A stretch of DNA of 64,000 nt, taken from Sulfitobacter sp. 20_GPM-1509m. GTDB lineage: Bacteria; Pseudomonadota; Alphaproteobacteria; Rhodobacterales; Rhodobacteraceae. Below the pieces are notes generated by a model. That model saw only the letters and a program-made list of their open reading frames with translations, did not search any database and had not been told where the DNA came from. Below, in pieces: positions 47,710 through 55,912 of this stretch. Location of the stretch: assembly GCF_000620505.1 (NCBI RefSeq), contig NZ_JIBC01000005.1:496001-560000 (forward strand), in the 5' to 3' direction. Each line of letters begins with the position of its first letter. Within the stretch, counting starts at the first letter, position 1. Made by a program: the position numbers and the translations under genes.

Positions 47710-47755
47710 AGGGGTGTTGCCCCTCGGCCTGCGGCCTCACTTCGGGATTTTTTGA
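47710..47755 (+). repeat. Intergenic hairpin sequence of roseobacter type
   Basis: AGGGG and CCCCT arms (47710-47724), then GGCC-tgc-GGCC (47726-47736), then a run of six T at 47748-47753. It looks like a terminator for the GST gene. I recall similar GC-rich sequences followed by CTTCGGGAT and T-runs between genes of many roseobacters, so it may be one copy of a dispersed intergenic repeat. Confidence 0.45.
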
Positions 47756-47767
47756 ACCAGAGAAGAC

Positions 47768-48796
47768 ATGGACCTGAAGCAGCAGGTTGTCGCGCGGGCC
47801 CTTGAAGAGGGCTTTGTGATGGCGCGTGTGTGCAGGCCGGATGCGGTGCCGCAGGCGGCGGCGCGTTTGGAGGAATTCGTTCAGGCGGGCTATCACGGAC
47901 AGATGGGCTGGATGGCCGAGCGGATGCACTGGCGCGGCAATCCCGCAGCCCTGTGGCCCGAGGCGCGGTCGGTCATCATGTTGGCCGAAAGTTATGCGCC
48001 CGACTATGACCCATTGCCGTTGCTGCACGAACGCGAGCGGGGGGTAATTTCGGCCTATGCCCAGGGGCGTGATTATCATGACATCGTCAAGAAACGGCTG
48101 AAACGGTTGGGCCGGTGGCTGATCGAGACCGCAGGCGGCGAGATCAAGGTGTTTGTCGACACCGCGCCGGTGCCGGAAAAGGCACTGGGGCAGGCGGCGG
48201 GGTTGGGATGGCAGGGCAAACACACCAGCCTTCTGAGCCGTGAATGGGGCAACTGGGCCTTTTTAGGCTCTGTTTTCACCACGCTTGAGTTCGAACCGGA
48301 TGCCCCCGAGGTGGGGCATTGCGGGTCCTGCACCGCCTGTCTGGACATCTGCCCGACCGATGCCTTTCCGGCCCCCTATCAGCTGGATGCGCGGCGTTGC
48401 ATTTCCTATCTGACGATTGAACACGCAGGCCCTGTGGATGAGGATCTGCGCGCCCTGATGGGCAACAGGATTTACGGCTGTGACGATTGTCTGGCGGTGT
48501 GTCCGTGGAACAAGTTCGCGGTGGCGGCCAGCGATCTGCGCTATCACGGGGGCGTCGGCGCACCACCGCTGGCGGAACTGGCGGCATTGGACGACGCGGC
48601 GTTCCGCGCGCATTTCTCCGGCTCTCCGATCAAGCGGATCGGGCGCGACCGGTTTGTGCGTAACGTTTTGTACGCAATCGGGAATTCAGGTGTCGCTGCG
48701 CTGCTGCCGGTGGCGCAGGGCATGTGTGAAGATGCGGATGCAACGGTGGCCGATGCGGCGCGCTGGGCGGTGGCGCGATTGAAGGGAACGGCCTGA
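47768..48796 (+). CDS. queG: Epoxyqueuosine reductase
   Basis: A 342-aa cobalamin-dependent enzyme that makes queuosine in tRNA from epoxyqueuosine. N-terminal blocks include '[19 protein letters not shown]' and '[20 protein letters not shown]'. Two ferredoxin-type [4Fe-4S] sites are '[18 protein letters not shown]' and '[15 protein letters not shown]'. A HEAT-like C terminus follows. Its stop overlaps the next ATG by one base (TGATG). Confidence 0.95.
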   Translation: MDLKQQVVARALEEGFVMARVCRPDAVPQAAARLEEFVQAGYHGQMGWMAERMHWRGNPAALWPEARSVIMLAESYAPDYDPLPLLHERERGVISAYAQGRDYHDIVKKRLKRLGRWLIETAGGEIKVFVDTAPVPEKALGQAAGLGWQGKHTSLLSREWGNWAFLGSVFTTLEFEPDAPEVGHCGSCTACLDICPTDAFPAPYQLDARRCISYLTIEHAGPVDEDLRALMGNRIYGCDDCLAVCPWNKFAVAASDLRYHGGVGAPPLAELAALDDAAFRAHFSGSPIKRIGRDRFVRNVLYAIGNSGVAALLPVAQGMCEDADATVADAARWAVARLKGTA

Positions 48797-50802
48797 TGGC
48801 GATCTTGTTGGGAGTGGACACGGGCGGGACCTATACCGATGCGGTGCTGGTTCGGGACGAACAGGTGGTCATTGCCAGCGCCAAGGCGCTGACCACACGA
48901 CAGGACCTGGCGATTGGGGTGGGGGCCGCGGTGCGGGCGGTGCTGGCGCAATCGGGGGTGACGGCGGATCAGGTGACGATGGCGTCGCTGTCTACGACGC
49001 TGGCGACGAATGCGCTGGTCGAAGGGCAGGGCGGGCGCGTGGCGCTGGTGTATATCGGCTTCCGCGAAAGGGATCTTGAGGCGCACGGGCTGCGCGAGGC
49101 ATTGAAGGGTGATCCCTATATTGTGCTTGAGGGCGGGCATGATCACGCCGGTGTGCAGGTCGCAGACCTGGACGAGGCGGCGCTGATCGCCTTTTTAGAG
49201 ACACATAAATCGGATGTCAGCGGCTTTGCTGTCGCTGCCCAGTTCGGCACGCGCAACCCTGCACACGAACTGCGGGCGGCAGAGCTGGTTACGCAGATCA
49301 CCGGGCGGCCGGTGTCGGCCTCGCACCAGCTGTCGGCCAAGCTGAACGGACCAAAGCGCGCGCTGACGGCAGTGCTGAACGCGCGGCTGATCGGGCTGAC
49401 GTTGCGGTTGATCGGTCGGGCGGAACAGGTGCTGGCAGACCTGGGCGTGACGGCGCCGATGATGGTCGTGCGGGGCGATGGAGCGCTAATGAGCGCTGAG
49501 CAGGCGCGGGCGCGTCCCATCGAGACGATTCTGAGTGGCCCGGCTGCATCTATCGTGGGCGCGCGGTGGATGACGGGGGCGGATACGGCGCTGGTCAGTG
49601 ACATTGGCGGAACCACGACGGATGTTGCCATGCTGAAAAACGGGCGGCCTGCGATCGACCCTGCGGGTGCGCAGGTCGGCCCCTATCGCACGATGGTCGA
49701 GGCAGTCGCGATGCGCACCACCGGCCTTGGCGGGGACAGCGAAGTGCATTTCACCGTGGACGGCCTGCAAGGCGGCGTGACGCTGGGACCGCGCCGTTTG
49801 CTGCCGGTGTCGCTGATAGCCCACGAGGCGGAAGACGTGGTTTTGCCCGTGTTAGAGCAACAATTGCGCAGCACGACGCCCGGCGAATACGATGCCCGCT
49901 TTGTCCGCGCGGTGGAGGGGATCGAGGCGCACGGGCTGGCGGAACGGGATACCGACCTGCTGCACCGGATCGGCACTGCAGTCTGGCCGGTGGGCAAGGT
50001 TCTGAAATCGCGCATGGAAGTGGCCGCGCTGAAACGGCTGGTCGAGCGTGGTCTTGTCCAGGTTGCGGGCGTCACGCCATCGGATGCGGCGCATGTGTTG
50101 GGGGTTGTGTCTGCCTGGAATACAGAGGCGGCGGGAATGGCGTTGGAGCTGTTCGGCAGGCGGCGCACAGGTGCCGGGGTGACGCTGGCGCGTGATCCAT
50201 TGGTGATGGCGCAGATCATCGTCGATCAGCTGACGCATCAGACCGGATTGGCCTTGTTAGAGACTGCTTTTGCCGAGGACACGCAGGATTTTGGCCTGTC
50301 GCCCGAAACACTGGCCCGTCACGTTCTGATGCAACGCGGGCTGGGACGGTATGCAGGTGTTGTGCGGATCGACACGGGGCTGAATGTGCCGGTGATCGGT
50401 CTGGGTGCCTCTGCCGCCAGCTATTACCCGGCTGTGGGGGCGTTGATGGGATGCAAGATGATCCTGCCGGAGCACGCAGGCGTGGCCAACGCCATCGGGG
50501 CCGTCGTGGGGCGCGTGACGATGCGGCGCAGCGGCACGGTGACCTCGCCCAGCGAAGGACGCTTCCGGGTGCATCTGGACAGCGGCCCCGAGGACTTCAT
50601 GTCGTCGGATGCGGCTCTGACACGGCTGGAAACGGCCCTGCAGTTGGCTGCAGTGTCCGAGGCACAGGCCGCCGGTGCCGGGGATATTCAGGTGAGGGTG
50701 GAGCGGGACATTCGCACCGCTGAGGCCGAAGCGCGGCAGGTCTTTGTCGAGGCGACGCTGACGGTCGAGGCATCGGGCCGCCCGCGTGTCGCGGACGGCT
50801 GA
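48796..50802 (+). CDS. Hydantoinase/oxoprolinase family protein (HyuA-like), unpaired
   Basis: A 668-aa protein. The N terminus has the Hydant_A_N ATPase motif 'LLGVDTGGTYTDAVLVRDEQ' and 'LSTTLATNALVEGQGGRVAL'; the central ATPase block 'ALVSDIGGTTTDVAML' follows. Family members open hydantoin or 5-oxoproline rings with ATP, or carboxylate acetone-like ketones, usually with a HyuB partner. No HyuB is next to it, so the substrate is uncertain. It is co-transcribed with queG, perhaps by chance. Confidence 0.85.
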   Translation: MAILLGVDTGGTYTDAVLVRDEQVVIASAKALTTRQDLAIGVGAAVRAVLAQSGVTADQVTMASLSTTLATNALVEGQGGRVALVYIGFRERDLEAHGLREALKGDPYIVLEGGHDHAGVQVADLDEAALIAFLETHKSDVSGFAVAAQFGTRNPAHELRAAELVTQITGRPVSASHQLSAKLNGPKRALTAVLNARLIGLTLRLIGRAEQVLADLGVTAPMMVVRGDGALMSAEQARARPIETILSGPAASIVGARWMTGADTALVSDIGGTTTDVAMLKNGRPAIDPAGAQVGPYRTMVEAVAMRTTGLGGDSEVHFTVDGLQGGVTLGPRRLLPVSLIAHEAEDVVLPVLEQQLRSTTPGEYDARFVRAVEGIEAHGLAERDTDLLHRIGTAVWPVGKVLKSRMEVAALKRLVERGLVQVAGVTPSDAAHVLGVVSAWNTEAAGMALELFGRRRTGAGVTLARDPLVMAQIIVDQLTHQTGLALLETAFAEDTQDFGLSPETLARHVLMQRGLGRYAGVVRIDTGLNVPVIGLGASAASYYPAVGALMGCKMILPEHAGVANAIGAVVGRVTMRRSGTVTSPSEGRFRVHLDSGPEDFMSSDAALTRLETALQLAAVSEAQAAGAGDIQVRVERDIRTAEAEARQVFVEATLTVEASGRPRVADG

Positions 50803-50818
50803 ATTGTCTTGTTAGGGT

Positions 50819-51325
50819 CTATTCCGCCGCGCGTTTGGGCAACACCCAGCCCGGGCGGATGAAATGGCAGGTATAGCCGTTGGGGATGCGTTCCAGGTAA
50901 TCCTGATGCTCGGGTTCCGCCTCCCAGAAATCGCCCACCGGTTCGACTTCGGTCACGACCTTGCCGGGCCACAGGCCGGACGCCTCGACATCGGCAATCG
51001 TATCCAGCGCCACGGCTTTCTGCTCTTCGTCGACGTAATAGATCGCCGACCGATAGCTTAGCCCCACATCGTTGCCCTGACGGTTGGGCGTGGTCGGGTC
51101 GTGGATCTGGAAAAAGAACTCCAGCAACTCGCGATAGGACACGACCGAGGGGTCATAGATGATCTCGATCCCTTCGGCGTGGGTGCCGTGGTTGCGATAG
51201 GTCGCGTTGGGCACGTCACCGCCGGTGTATCCGACACGGGTGGATTTCACGCCGGGGCGTTTGCGGATCAGATCCTCCATGCCCCAGAAACATCCGCCTG
51301 CCAAAACTGCGCGTGCGTCGCTCAT
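50819..51325 (-). CDS. msrA: Peptide-methionine (S)-S-oxide reductase
   Basis: A 168-aa enzyme with the catalytic cysteine in '[20 protein letters not shown]' (residues 6-25) and the conserved '[20 protein letters not shown]' block. It reduces S-methionine sulfoxide. The ATG at 51325 overlaps the msrB stop (ATGA), so the two stereospecific reductases are made together. A longer frame upstream overlaps msrB and is not used. Confidence 0.95.
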   Translation of the reverse strand: MSDARAVLAGGCFWGMEDLIRKRPGVKSTRVGYTGGDVPNATYRNHGTHAEGIEIIYDPSVVSYRELLEFFFQIHDPTTPNRQGNDVGLSYRSAIYYVDEEQKAVALDTIADVEASGLWPGKVVTEVEPVGDFWEAEPEHQDYLERIPNGYTCHFIRPGWVLPKRAAE

Positions 51326-51771
51326 GCCACATCCTCCACCTGGTCGAGGTAGTCTCCATAACCTTCGGCCTGCATGTCGTCGCGATGGACAAAGCGCAGC
51401 GAGGCCGAGTTGATGCAATAGCGCAAACCACCGCGATCCCGTGGGCCATCGGGGAAAACGTGGCCGAGATGGCTGTCGCCGTAGGTGCTGCGCACTTCGG
51501 TGCGGATCATGCCCAGGCTGTCATCGCGCAGCTCGTTCACATGGGCCGGTTCAATCGGCTTGGTGAAGCTGGGCCAGCCGCAGCCGCTTTCATATTTGTC
51601 AGAGGATGCAAACAGCGGTTCGCCCGAGACGATGTCGACGTAGATGCCCGGTTCCTTGTTGTCCAAAAGCGGTCCGGTGCCGGGCCGTTCGGTGCCGCTT
51701 TGCTGGGTCACGCGGTATTCTTCGGGCGACAGGCGCGCGATGGCGTCGGGGTCTTTGGTATAGGTGGCCAT
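51322..51771 (-). CDS. msrB: Peptide-methionine (R)-S-oxide reductase, zinc-less type
   Basis: A 149-aa MsrB. The catalytic cysteine is in '[13 protein letters not shown]', with '[12 protein letters not shown]' and '[11 protein letters not shown]'-like '[17 protein letters not shown]' blocks. The two CXXC pairs that hold zinc in many MsrB proteins are absent: the corresponding site reads '[13 protein letters not shown]'. This is a known variant, so it should still be active. The ATG at 51771 is preferred because AAGGAGG is 5 bases upstream. Upstream gene of the msrBA pair. Confidence 0.93.
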   Translation of the reverse strand: MATYTKDPDAIARLSPEEYRVTQQSGTERPGTGPLLDNKEPGIYVDIVSGEPLFASSDKYESGCGWPSFTKPIEPAHVNELRDDSLGMIRTEVRSTYGDSHLGHVFPDGPRDRGGLRYCINSASLRFVHRDDMQAEGYGDYLDQVEDVA

Positions 51772-51921
51772 TTTGCCTCCTTCGGTCAGGGTTTCTTTGA
51801 GCATAAGATGGGGTGGACGCGGAAAAATCAAAGGGATGTTACAGCATGGTCACGGAAAGGAAATGTGATCCGATTGGAGCGTTCCGGTGTATATCTTAGC
51901 AGATGCACCGGGAGATTTGCC

Positions 51922-52455
51922 ATGAAACGCCTTGTCCGAATGTTCGCCGCGCTGTCCGCCAGCCTTGCCCTTGGAACGGCGGCCCTTGCCGGGGTCAGCG
52001 GTCAGCGGTTTTCAAATATCGACGGGGGCCAATTGGCGGTGGATGATTGGGCGGGTCGCCCCGTATTGGTCGTCAACACCGCGTCGCAATGTGGCTATAC
52101 CCCGCAATACGCCGAGCTTCAGACTCTGTATGACCGCTACAAGGCACGCGGGTTGGTGGTGCTGGCGGTGCCCTCGGACGATTTCCGGCAAGAGCTGGAC
52201 AGCGCCGCCGAGGTCAAGGAATTCTGCGAGCTGACCTTTGGTTTGGACCTGCCGATGACGGACATCACCCATGTGCGCGGTGCGGATGCGCATCCGTTCT
52301 ATGCGCAAGTCCGCCGCGAGACCGGGTTCGAGCCGAAGTGGAATTTTCAAAAGGTGCTGATCGGGCCGGACGGCGAGGTTGTTGCAACCTGGGGATCAGG
52401 GACAAAGCCGCTGTCGGAGCCAGTGGTTCACGCGATCGAGGGGCTGTTGAACTAA
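51922..52455 (+). CDS. Exported glutathione peroxidase-like protein
   Basis: A 177-aa protein. A signal peptide occupies about 1-23 ('MFAALSASLALGTAALAG'), then the glutathione/thioredoxin peroxidase fold: catalytic Cys in 'VVNTASQCGYTPQYAELQTL', and 'PKWNFQKVLIGPDGEV' with the Trp-Asn pair of the active site. Most bacterial GPx are cytoplasmic, so export would place this one in the periplasm. It is divergent from msrBA, and both would act in oxidative stress. GGAG lies before the ATG. Confidence 0.88.
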   Translation: MKRLVRMFAALSASLALGTAALAGVSGQRFSNIDGGQLAVDDWAGRPVLVVNTASQCGYTPQYAELQTLYDRYKARGLVVLAVPSDDFRQELDSAAEVKEFCELTFGLDLPMTDITHVRGADAHPFYAQVRRETGFEPKWNFQKVLIGPDGEVVATWGSGTKPLSEPVVHAIEGLLN

Positions 52456-52462
52456 GCAAATT

Positions 52463-52530
52463 GCCTGCTTGAGCGCGTTAACCGAAAAAACCGGACGCTT
52501 GAAGCCATCCGGTTTGATCAACGCGCAGGC
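52463..52530. terminator. Bidirectional terminator between gpx and yjbE-like genes
   Basis: Nested inverted repeats: GCGCGTT (52473-52479)/AACGCGC (52520-52526) outside, and AAACCGGA (52488-52495)/TCCGGTTT (52508-52515) inside, with A-run and T-run flanks. It sits between two converging genes and could serve both. Confidence 0.7.
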
Positions 52531-52539
52531 AACGGCGGT

Positions 52540-52782
52540 TTACGGTGTCGAAGTAACCGTTGCATTGTTGGACCCGGCGAGCGCAACGATAACCGCCGCC
52601 GTCGCGCCGATGGCGATTCCTGCCTCGAACTCGCCACTAAGCAGAGTTGTTTGGCCGTCGACATTGGCCTGGCCCGCACCGCCGGAAACTGTCGAATTCA
52701 GGGGGATGTCATCGGCGAAAGCGGGCAGCGCCATTGCAGCCGACAGGGCGGCTGCGGAAAAGATTTTCAATGCTTTGGTCAT
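52540..52782 (-). CDS. yjbE: YjbE-like small exported protein
   Basis: An 80-aa protein with a signal peptide ('IFSAAALSAAMALPAFAD') and a low-complexity mature part ending 'GATAAVIVALAGSNN' and 'ATVTSTP'. E. coli YjbE is also 80 aa, secreted and Gly/Ala/Ser/Thr-rich. It follows YjbF- and YjbH-like genes on the same strand, which is the main support. It has AAGGAG before ATG. The yjb/gfc genes take part in exopolysaccharide production and secretion. Confidence 0.65.
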   Translation of the reverse strand: MTKALKIFSAAALSAAMALPAFADDIPLNSTVSGGAGQANVDGQTTLLSGEFEAGIAIGATAAVIVALAGSNNATVTSTP

Positions 52783-52933
52783 AATATGACTCCTTGGATC
52801 AGATGTTGTTTGAGTACCCCAGAACCCTTGTTGTCTCAACAGACTCGGCTTTGATCAGATCAAAACCGCATCTTTTGTTGCCGTGTTGTCGAACCAAAGA
52901 CACGGCTTCAGGGGATGCTGGCCTCGCCAGGAA

Positions 52934-53617
52934 TTATTTTTTCAGCAACCGGATATCCAGATAGCCGGTTTGCGGGCTAGCCCATTGCCGCGATTTCCAG
53001 ACCGTGCCATCGCGGCGGTCCACCCAGTAATGGTTGGCGATCTTCCCGGTTTCGTTGCTGCAATCCTCGCGCAGGTGAACGGTCGGGAAACTGCGTTCGA
53101 CGATCTCGAGGTTTTCGGCACCCAGATTGTGCACCTCGCAGCTCAGCGACATGCGGTCGACGCCGTTCACGTCGTTGCGGATGTACATCACGCGTTGGCC
53201 TGCACTGCTGCCACGGGTGCGGACGGCCGCCAGCGCGGGGGACGCGTCGGCAGAGGCAAGATCATTGCCCAGCCCCTTGGTGCCGATCAATACGCCATCA
53301 CGCAGAATGACCTGGCTGTTGCCGCCTGTGCGCCAGACCGTCAGGTTTCCGCTGCGTCTTGCCTCGGGGATCAAATAGGCGGTCTGCGCGCGTTTGGATG
53401 CAATAACTTCGAGCGAACCGACAGTCAGGTTGTCCAGCAAGGGCCGCGTCAGGGTCGGCAATTCCGGCGGATTCCGCTTGGCTTTGCGACCCGCAACAAT
53501 GACGCTGGCCACTTCGGACAAGGTGGACGATTGCGAGCTGGCCTTTTCGGTGCCTCCGCTGCAAGCAGACAGGGCCAGACCGGCGCACAGGGCCAGACAG
53601 ATATGGCGCATTTTCAT
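52934..53617 (-). CDS. yjbF: YjbF/GfcB family outer-membrane lipoprotein
   Basis: A 227-aa lipoprotein; lipobox 'GLALSACSGG'. It has 'GNLTVWRTGGNSQVILRDGV' and 'TKGLGNDLASADASP', and ends 'GYLDIRLLKK', patterns of the YjbF (group 4 capsule GfcB) family. I place the start at 53617, where ATGA overlaps the yjbH stop and GGGAGA is 8 bases upstream; 53623 is also possible. It probably acts with YjbH in export of a polysaccharide. Confidence 0.85.
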   Translation of the reverse strand: MKMRHICLALCAGLALSACSGGTEKASSQSSTLSEVASVIVAGRKAKRNPPELPTLTRPLLDNLTVGSLEVIASKRAQTAYLIPEARRSGNLTVWRTGGNSQVILRDGVLIGTKGLGNDLASADASPALAAVRTRGSSAGQRVMYIRNDVNGVDRMSLSCEVHNLGAENLEIVERSFPTVHLREDCSNETGKIANHYWVDRRDGTVWKSRQWASPQTGYLDIRLLKK

Positions 53618-55776
53618 TCCCATGCTCTCCCGAAGTCGGCGACAATGTCGTTGCGATGTCCGTTGCGCACTTGTTCATACAGGCGCCCCGGCACGTCCAG
53701 ACGCGCGCCGCCGTCCCGCTGGATTGGACGGATTGTCGTCGACACGGTGCGTTTCGACGGTTGACCGGTAAACCAGCCCACGGGGATCTGCAGGATGATA
53801 CCCTTGTCAAAGGACCCTTCGCCGAACTCGGCTGCGGATACGTTGGTCAGCGTAAAGAAACCGCCGACACGCCATCCGTTTGCAAATTCACGGGTCACGG
53901 TCGCGGTGGCCCCCACGTCGCCTGCCAGATAGCGGCCGACGTCCAGTTGGCCCATGTAACCGCGCCCGAATTCGTAATAGGCCGAGACATGGCCCGTGGC
54001 GACGGAATAGTCCTGAAAGCCAAACCGCTGTTCGTATTCACGCTGTTTGACATAGTTGGCCTCGACACCCAGCGCCAGACGGCTGTTCACCGGCTTCCAC
54101 AGCAATTCTGCAGAAACGCCGCCGAACATCTGCTCCAGATAACCGGCGGTGACGCGGGCATAGGTGTTGGCTCCGGGTTTCCACTGCTTGCTGATATAAA
54201 GCTTGTGCAGGGTGGTGTCGGCGGCCTGCGCATACCGCAGGGAATCGGTGCGGACGCGCGGCAGCTGAGAGTTCGAGAACCGATCGCTGTCGGCGATGTT
54301 TCCGATCAGACGGTGGCGCATTTCGCCCGCGACCAGCCAGCCCGGGGCAAACCGATAACGGAATTCGGCGCTGACGCCTGCATCTGCCCGCACCGGACTT
54401 TCGGGATCGAAATAGCTGGGGGACACATATGGACCCACAGAAAAGTTCAGCGACGGATACAGGTCGGGGTTTTTCACGGAATAGGGCAGGTTTGGTGCCG
54501 CTTCGCTGAAACCGGTGACCGCCAGCAGGGCGTCGGTGTTGTCTGGCTGGAATTCCAGCGCCTCGAGGTCCGAACGGCGCAGGGTCACGGTGCTGAGCGG
54601 CAGGTTGTTCTGCACCAGCACAAGGCGGAAGGTTTCAACCGAGGGCGGCAGGATCATCGCCATCACGCGTGCAGCACGACCAATGGCGGCTGCGTCTGCG
54701 GAATAGCGGCGGTTGATGAACCGCAGCTCGGCGCTGTTGGCGCTGAGGGACAATGCCTCCAGCGTCAGCCCTTCTTTTTCCAGCTCGGGGCGCAAGGCGT
54801 CGCGAATGGTTGTCGGGGCCGTGGCGCTCGTGCTCCAGTCCTCGGACCAGGCGGCGGGGTTCTCTGCGCGGGTCGGACGTTGCTGGATGGTACGCGGACC
54901 TGACACCATCATCGGCGTGGTCGCGCGTTTGGGGTTGACCTGCAATTGGGCGCTTATGCCGAATTCAGAGCCGTACATCCAATATGCGCCCAGGCGCAGG
55001 TTCTGCGAATATTGATATTCCGCGCCAAAGTTCATCCTGCTCTTGCGGGTGAACACCCCGCGCGAGGTCTCGGGTTCATAGGCGTCCGATGAATACTCGG
55101 CCTTGACCGCCCAACGGTTGTCGATCTGCCATTCGATGCCCGCGAAGGGCGCTGTCGGGCCACGGAACCATTGGTCCGTGGCAAAGTTGCCGCCCTTGCT
55201 GTTGGGGTTGAATTTGGGGCGGTTGCTGCCGAACAGCGAACCGATGGACCCGGAAGACGCCAGTCTGCCCCAACCCAGACCCGCCGACACCTTCATGGTT
55301 CCGGGCAGGCTGAGCGGGCGGTCAAAGGTTTTGGTGGCAACGACATATTCGGCCGCGTTGATGCCGGTGCCCGCGAAATCCTGAAGTCCCAGCGTGATCG
55401 CGGGCAAGTATTGCGATTCGCGGCGCAGCAGGAAGCGGACGTCAAAGTTGCGGTCGCGGTAGGTGTCGAAACCGTTGTCGTTCCAGTTTCGAATGCCGAC
55501 ATAGCGGAACGTCGCGGAAATGCGGGGCGAGAACTGAAAGGTCATCGCGCTGCGGCTGATGCCGCCGAAATAGGAGTAGCTGACGGCGAATTGTGCGTCG
55601 GGCAATGCTTCGCCCGAGGGCATGTCGATCACGCCGGGGCTGCCGTACAGGTTCAACGAAGGTTGCACCGGCATTTTGAAGTGCGGCGTGCCGTCATCGC
55701 TTTGGGCATATGCCGCCGTGCCCAGCGCGACAAAGGCGGCAGCAAAGCTTGTATTGCGGAGAATGGCTCGCTGCAC
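53614..55776 (-). CDS. yjbH: YjbH/GfcD family exopolysaccharide outer-membrane protein
   Basis: A 720-aa protein with a signal peptide (about 1-24, ending 'LGTAAYAQS') and repeated beta-strand patterns such as 'SYSYFGGISRSAMTFQFSPR' and 'VSAYYEFGRGYMGQLDVGRY', consistent with a beta-barrel. 'YLNLYGSPGVIDMPSG'-like text ('LNLYGSPGVIDMPSGEALPD') at the start of the mature part is typical of YjbH. It likely forms part of the outer-membrane pathway for the glycan. Its stop overlaps yjbF. Confidence 0.88.
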   Translation of the reverse strand: MQRAILRNTSFAAAFVALGTAAYAQSDDGTPHFKMPVQPSLNLYGSPGVIDMPSGEALPDAQFAVSYSYFGGISRSAMTFQFSPRISATFRYVGIRNWNDNGFDTYRDRNFDVRFLLRRESQYLPAITLGLQDFAGTGINAAEYVVATKTFDRPLSLPGTMKVSAGLGWGRLASSGSIGSLFGSNRPKFNPNSKGGNFATDQWFRGPTAPFAGIEWQIDNRWAVKAEYSSDAYEPETSRGVFTRKSRMNFGAEYQYSQNLRLGAYWMYGSEFGISAQLQVNPKRATTPMMVSGPRTIQQRPTRAENPAAWSEDWSTSATAPTTIRDALRPELEKEGLTLEALSLSANSAELRFINRRYSADAAAIGRAARVMAMILPPSVETFRLVLVQNNLPLSTVTLRRSDLEALEFQPDNTDALLAVTGFSEAAPNLPYSVKNPDLYPSLNFSVGPYVSPSYFDPESPVRADAGVSAEFRYRFAPGWLVAGEMRHRLIGNIADSDRFSNSQLPRVRTDSLRYAQAADTTLHKLYISKQWKPGANTYARVTAGYLEQMFGGVSAELLWKPVNSRLALGVEANYVKQREYEQRFGFQDYSVATGHVSAYYEFGRGYMGQLDVGRYLAGDVGATATVTREFANGWRVGGFFTLTNVSAAEFGEGSFDKGIILQIPVGWFTGQPSKRTVSTTIRPIQRDGGARLDVPGRLYEQVRNGHRNDIVADFGRAWE

Positions 55777-55912
55777 GCTGCACCCGATCTGTTGTTGAAC
55801 TGTTTGAGGGACTAGACCATGCGGCGCGGGGTCAGATCAACCGGATTGCCCCGGATTGCAGGGCTTGGCGCGCAACCGCGGCATTCGGGTGACAATCGGG
55901 CGTGCACGGCTC

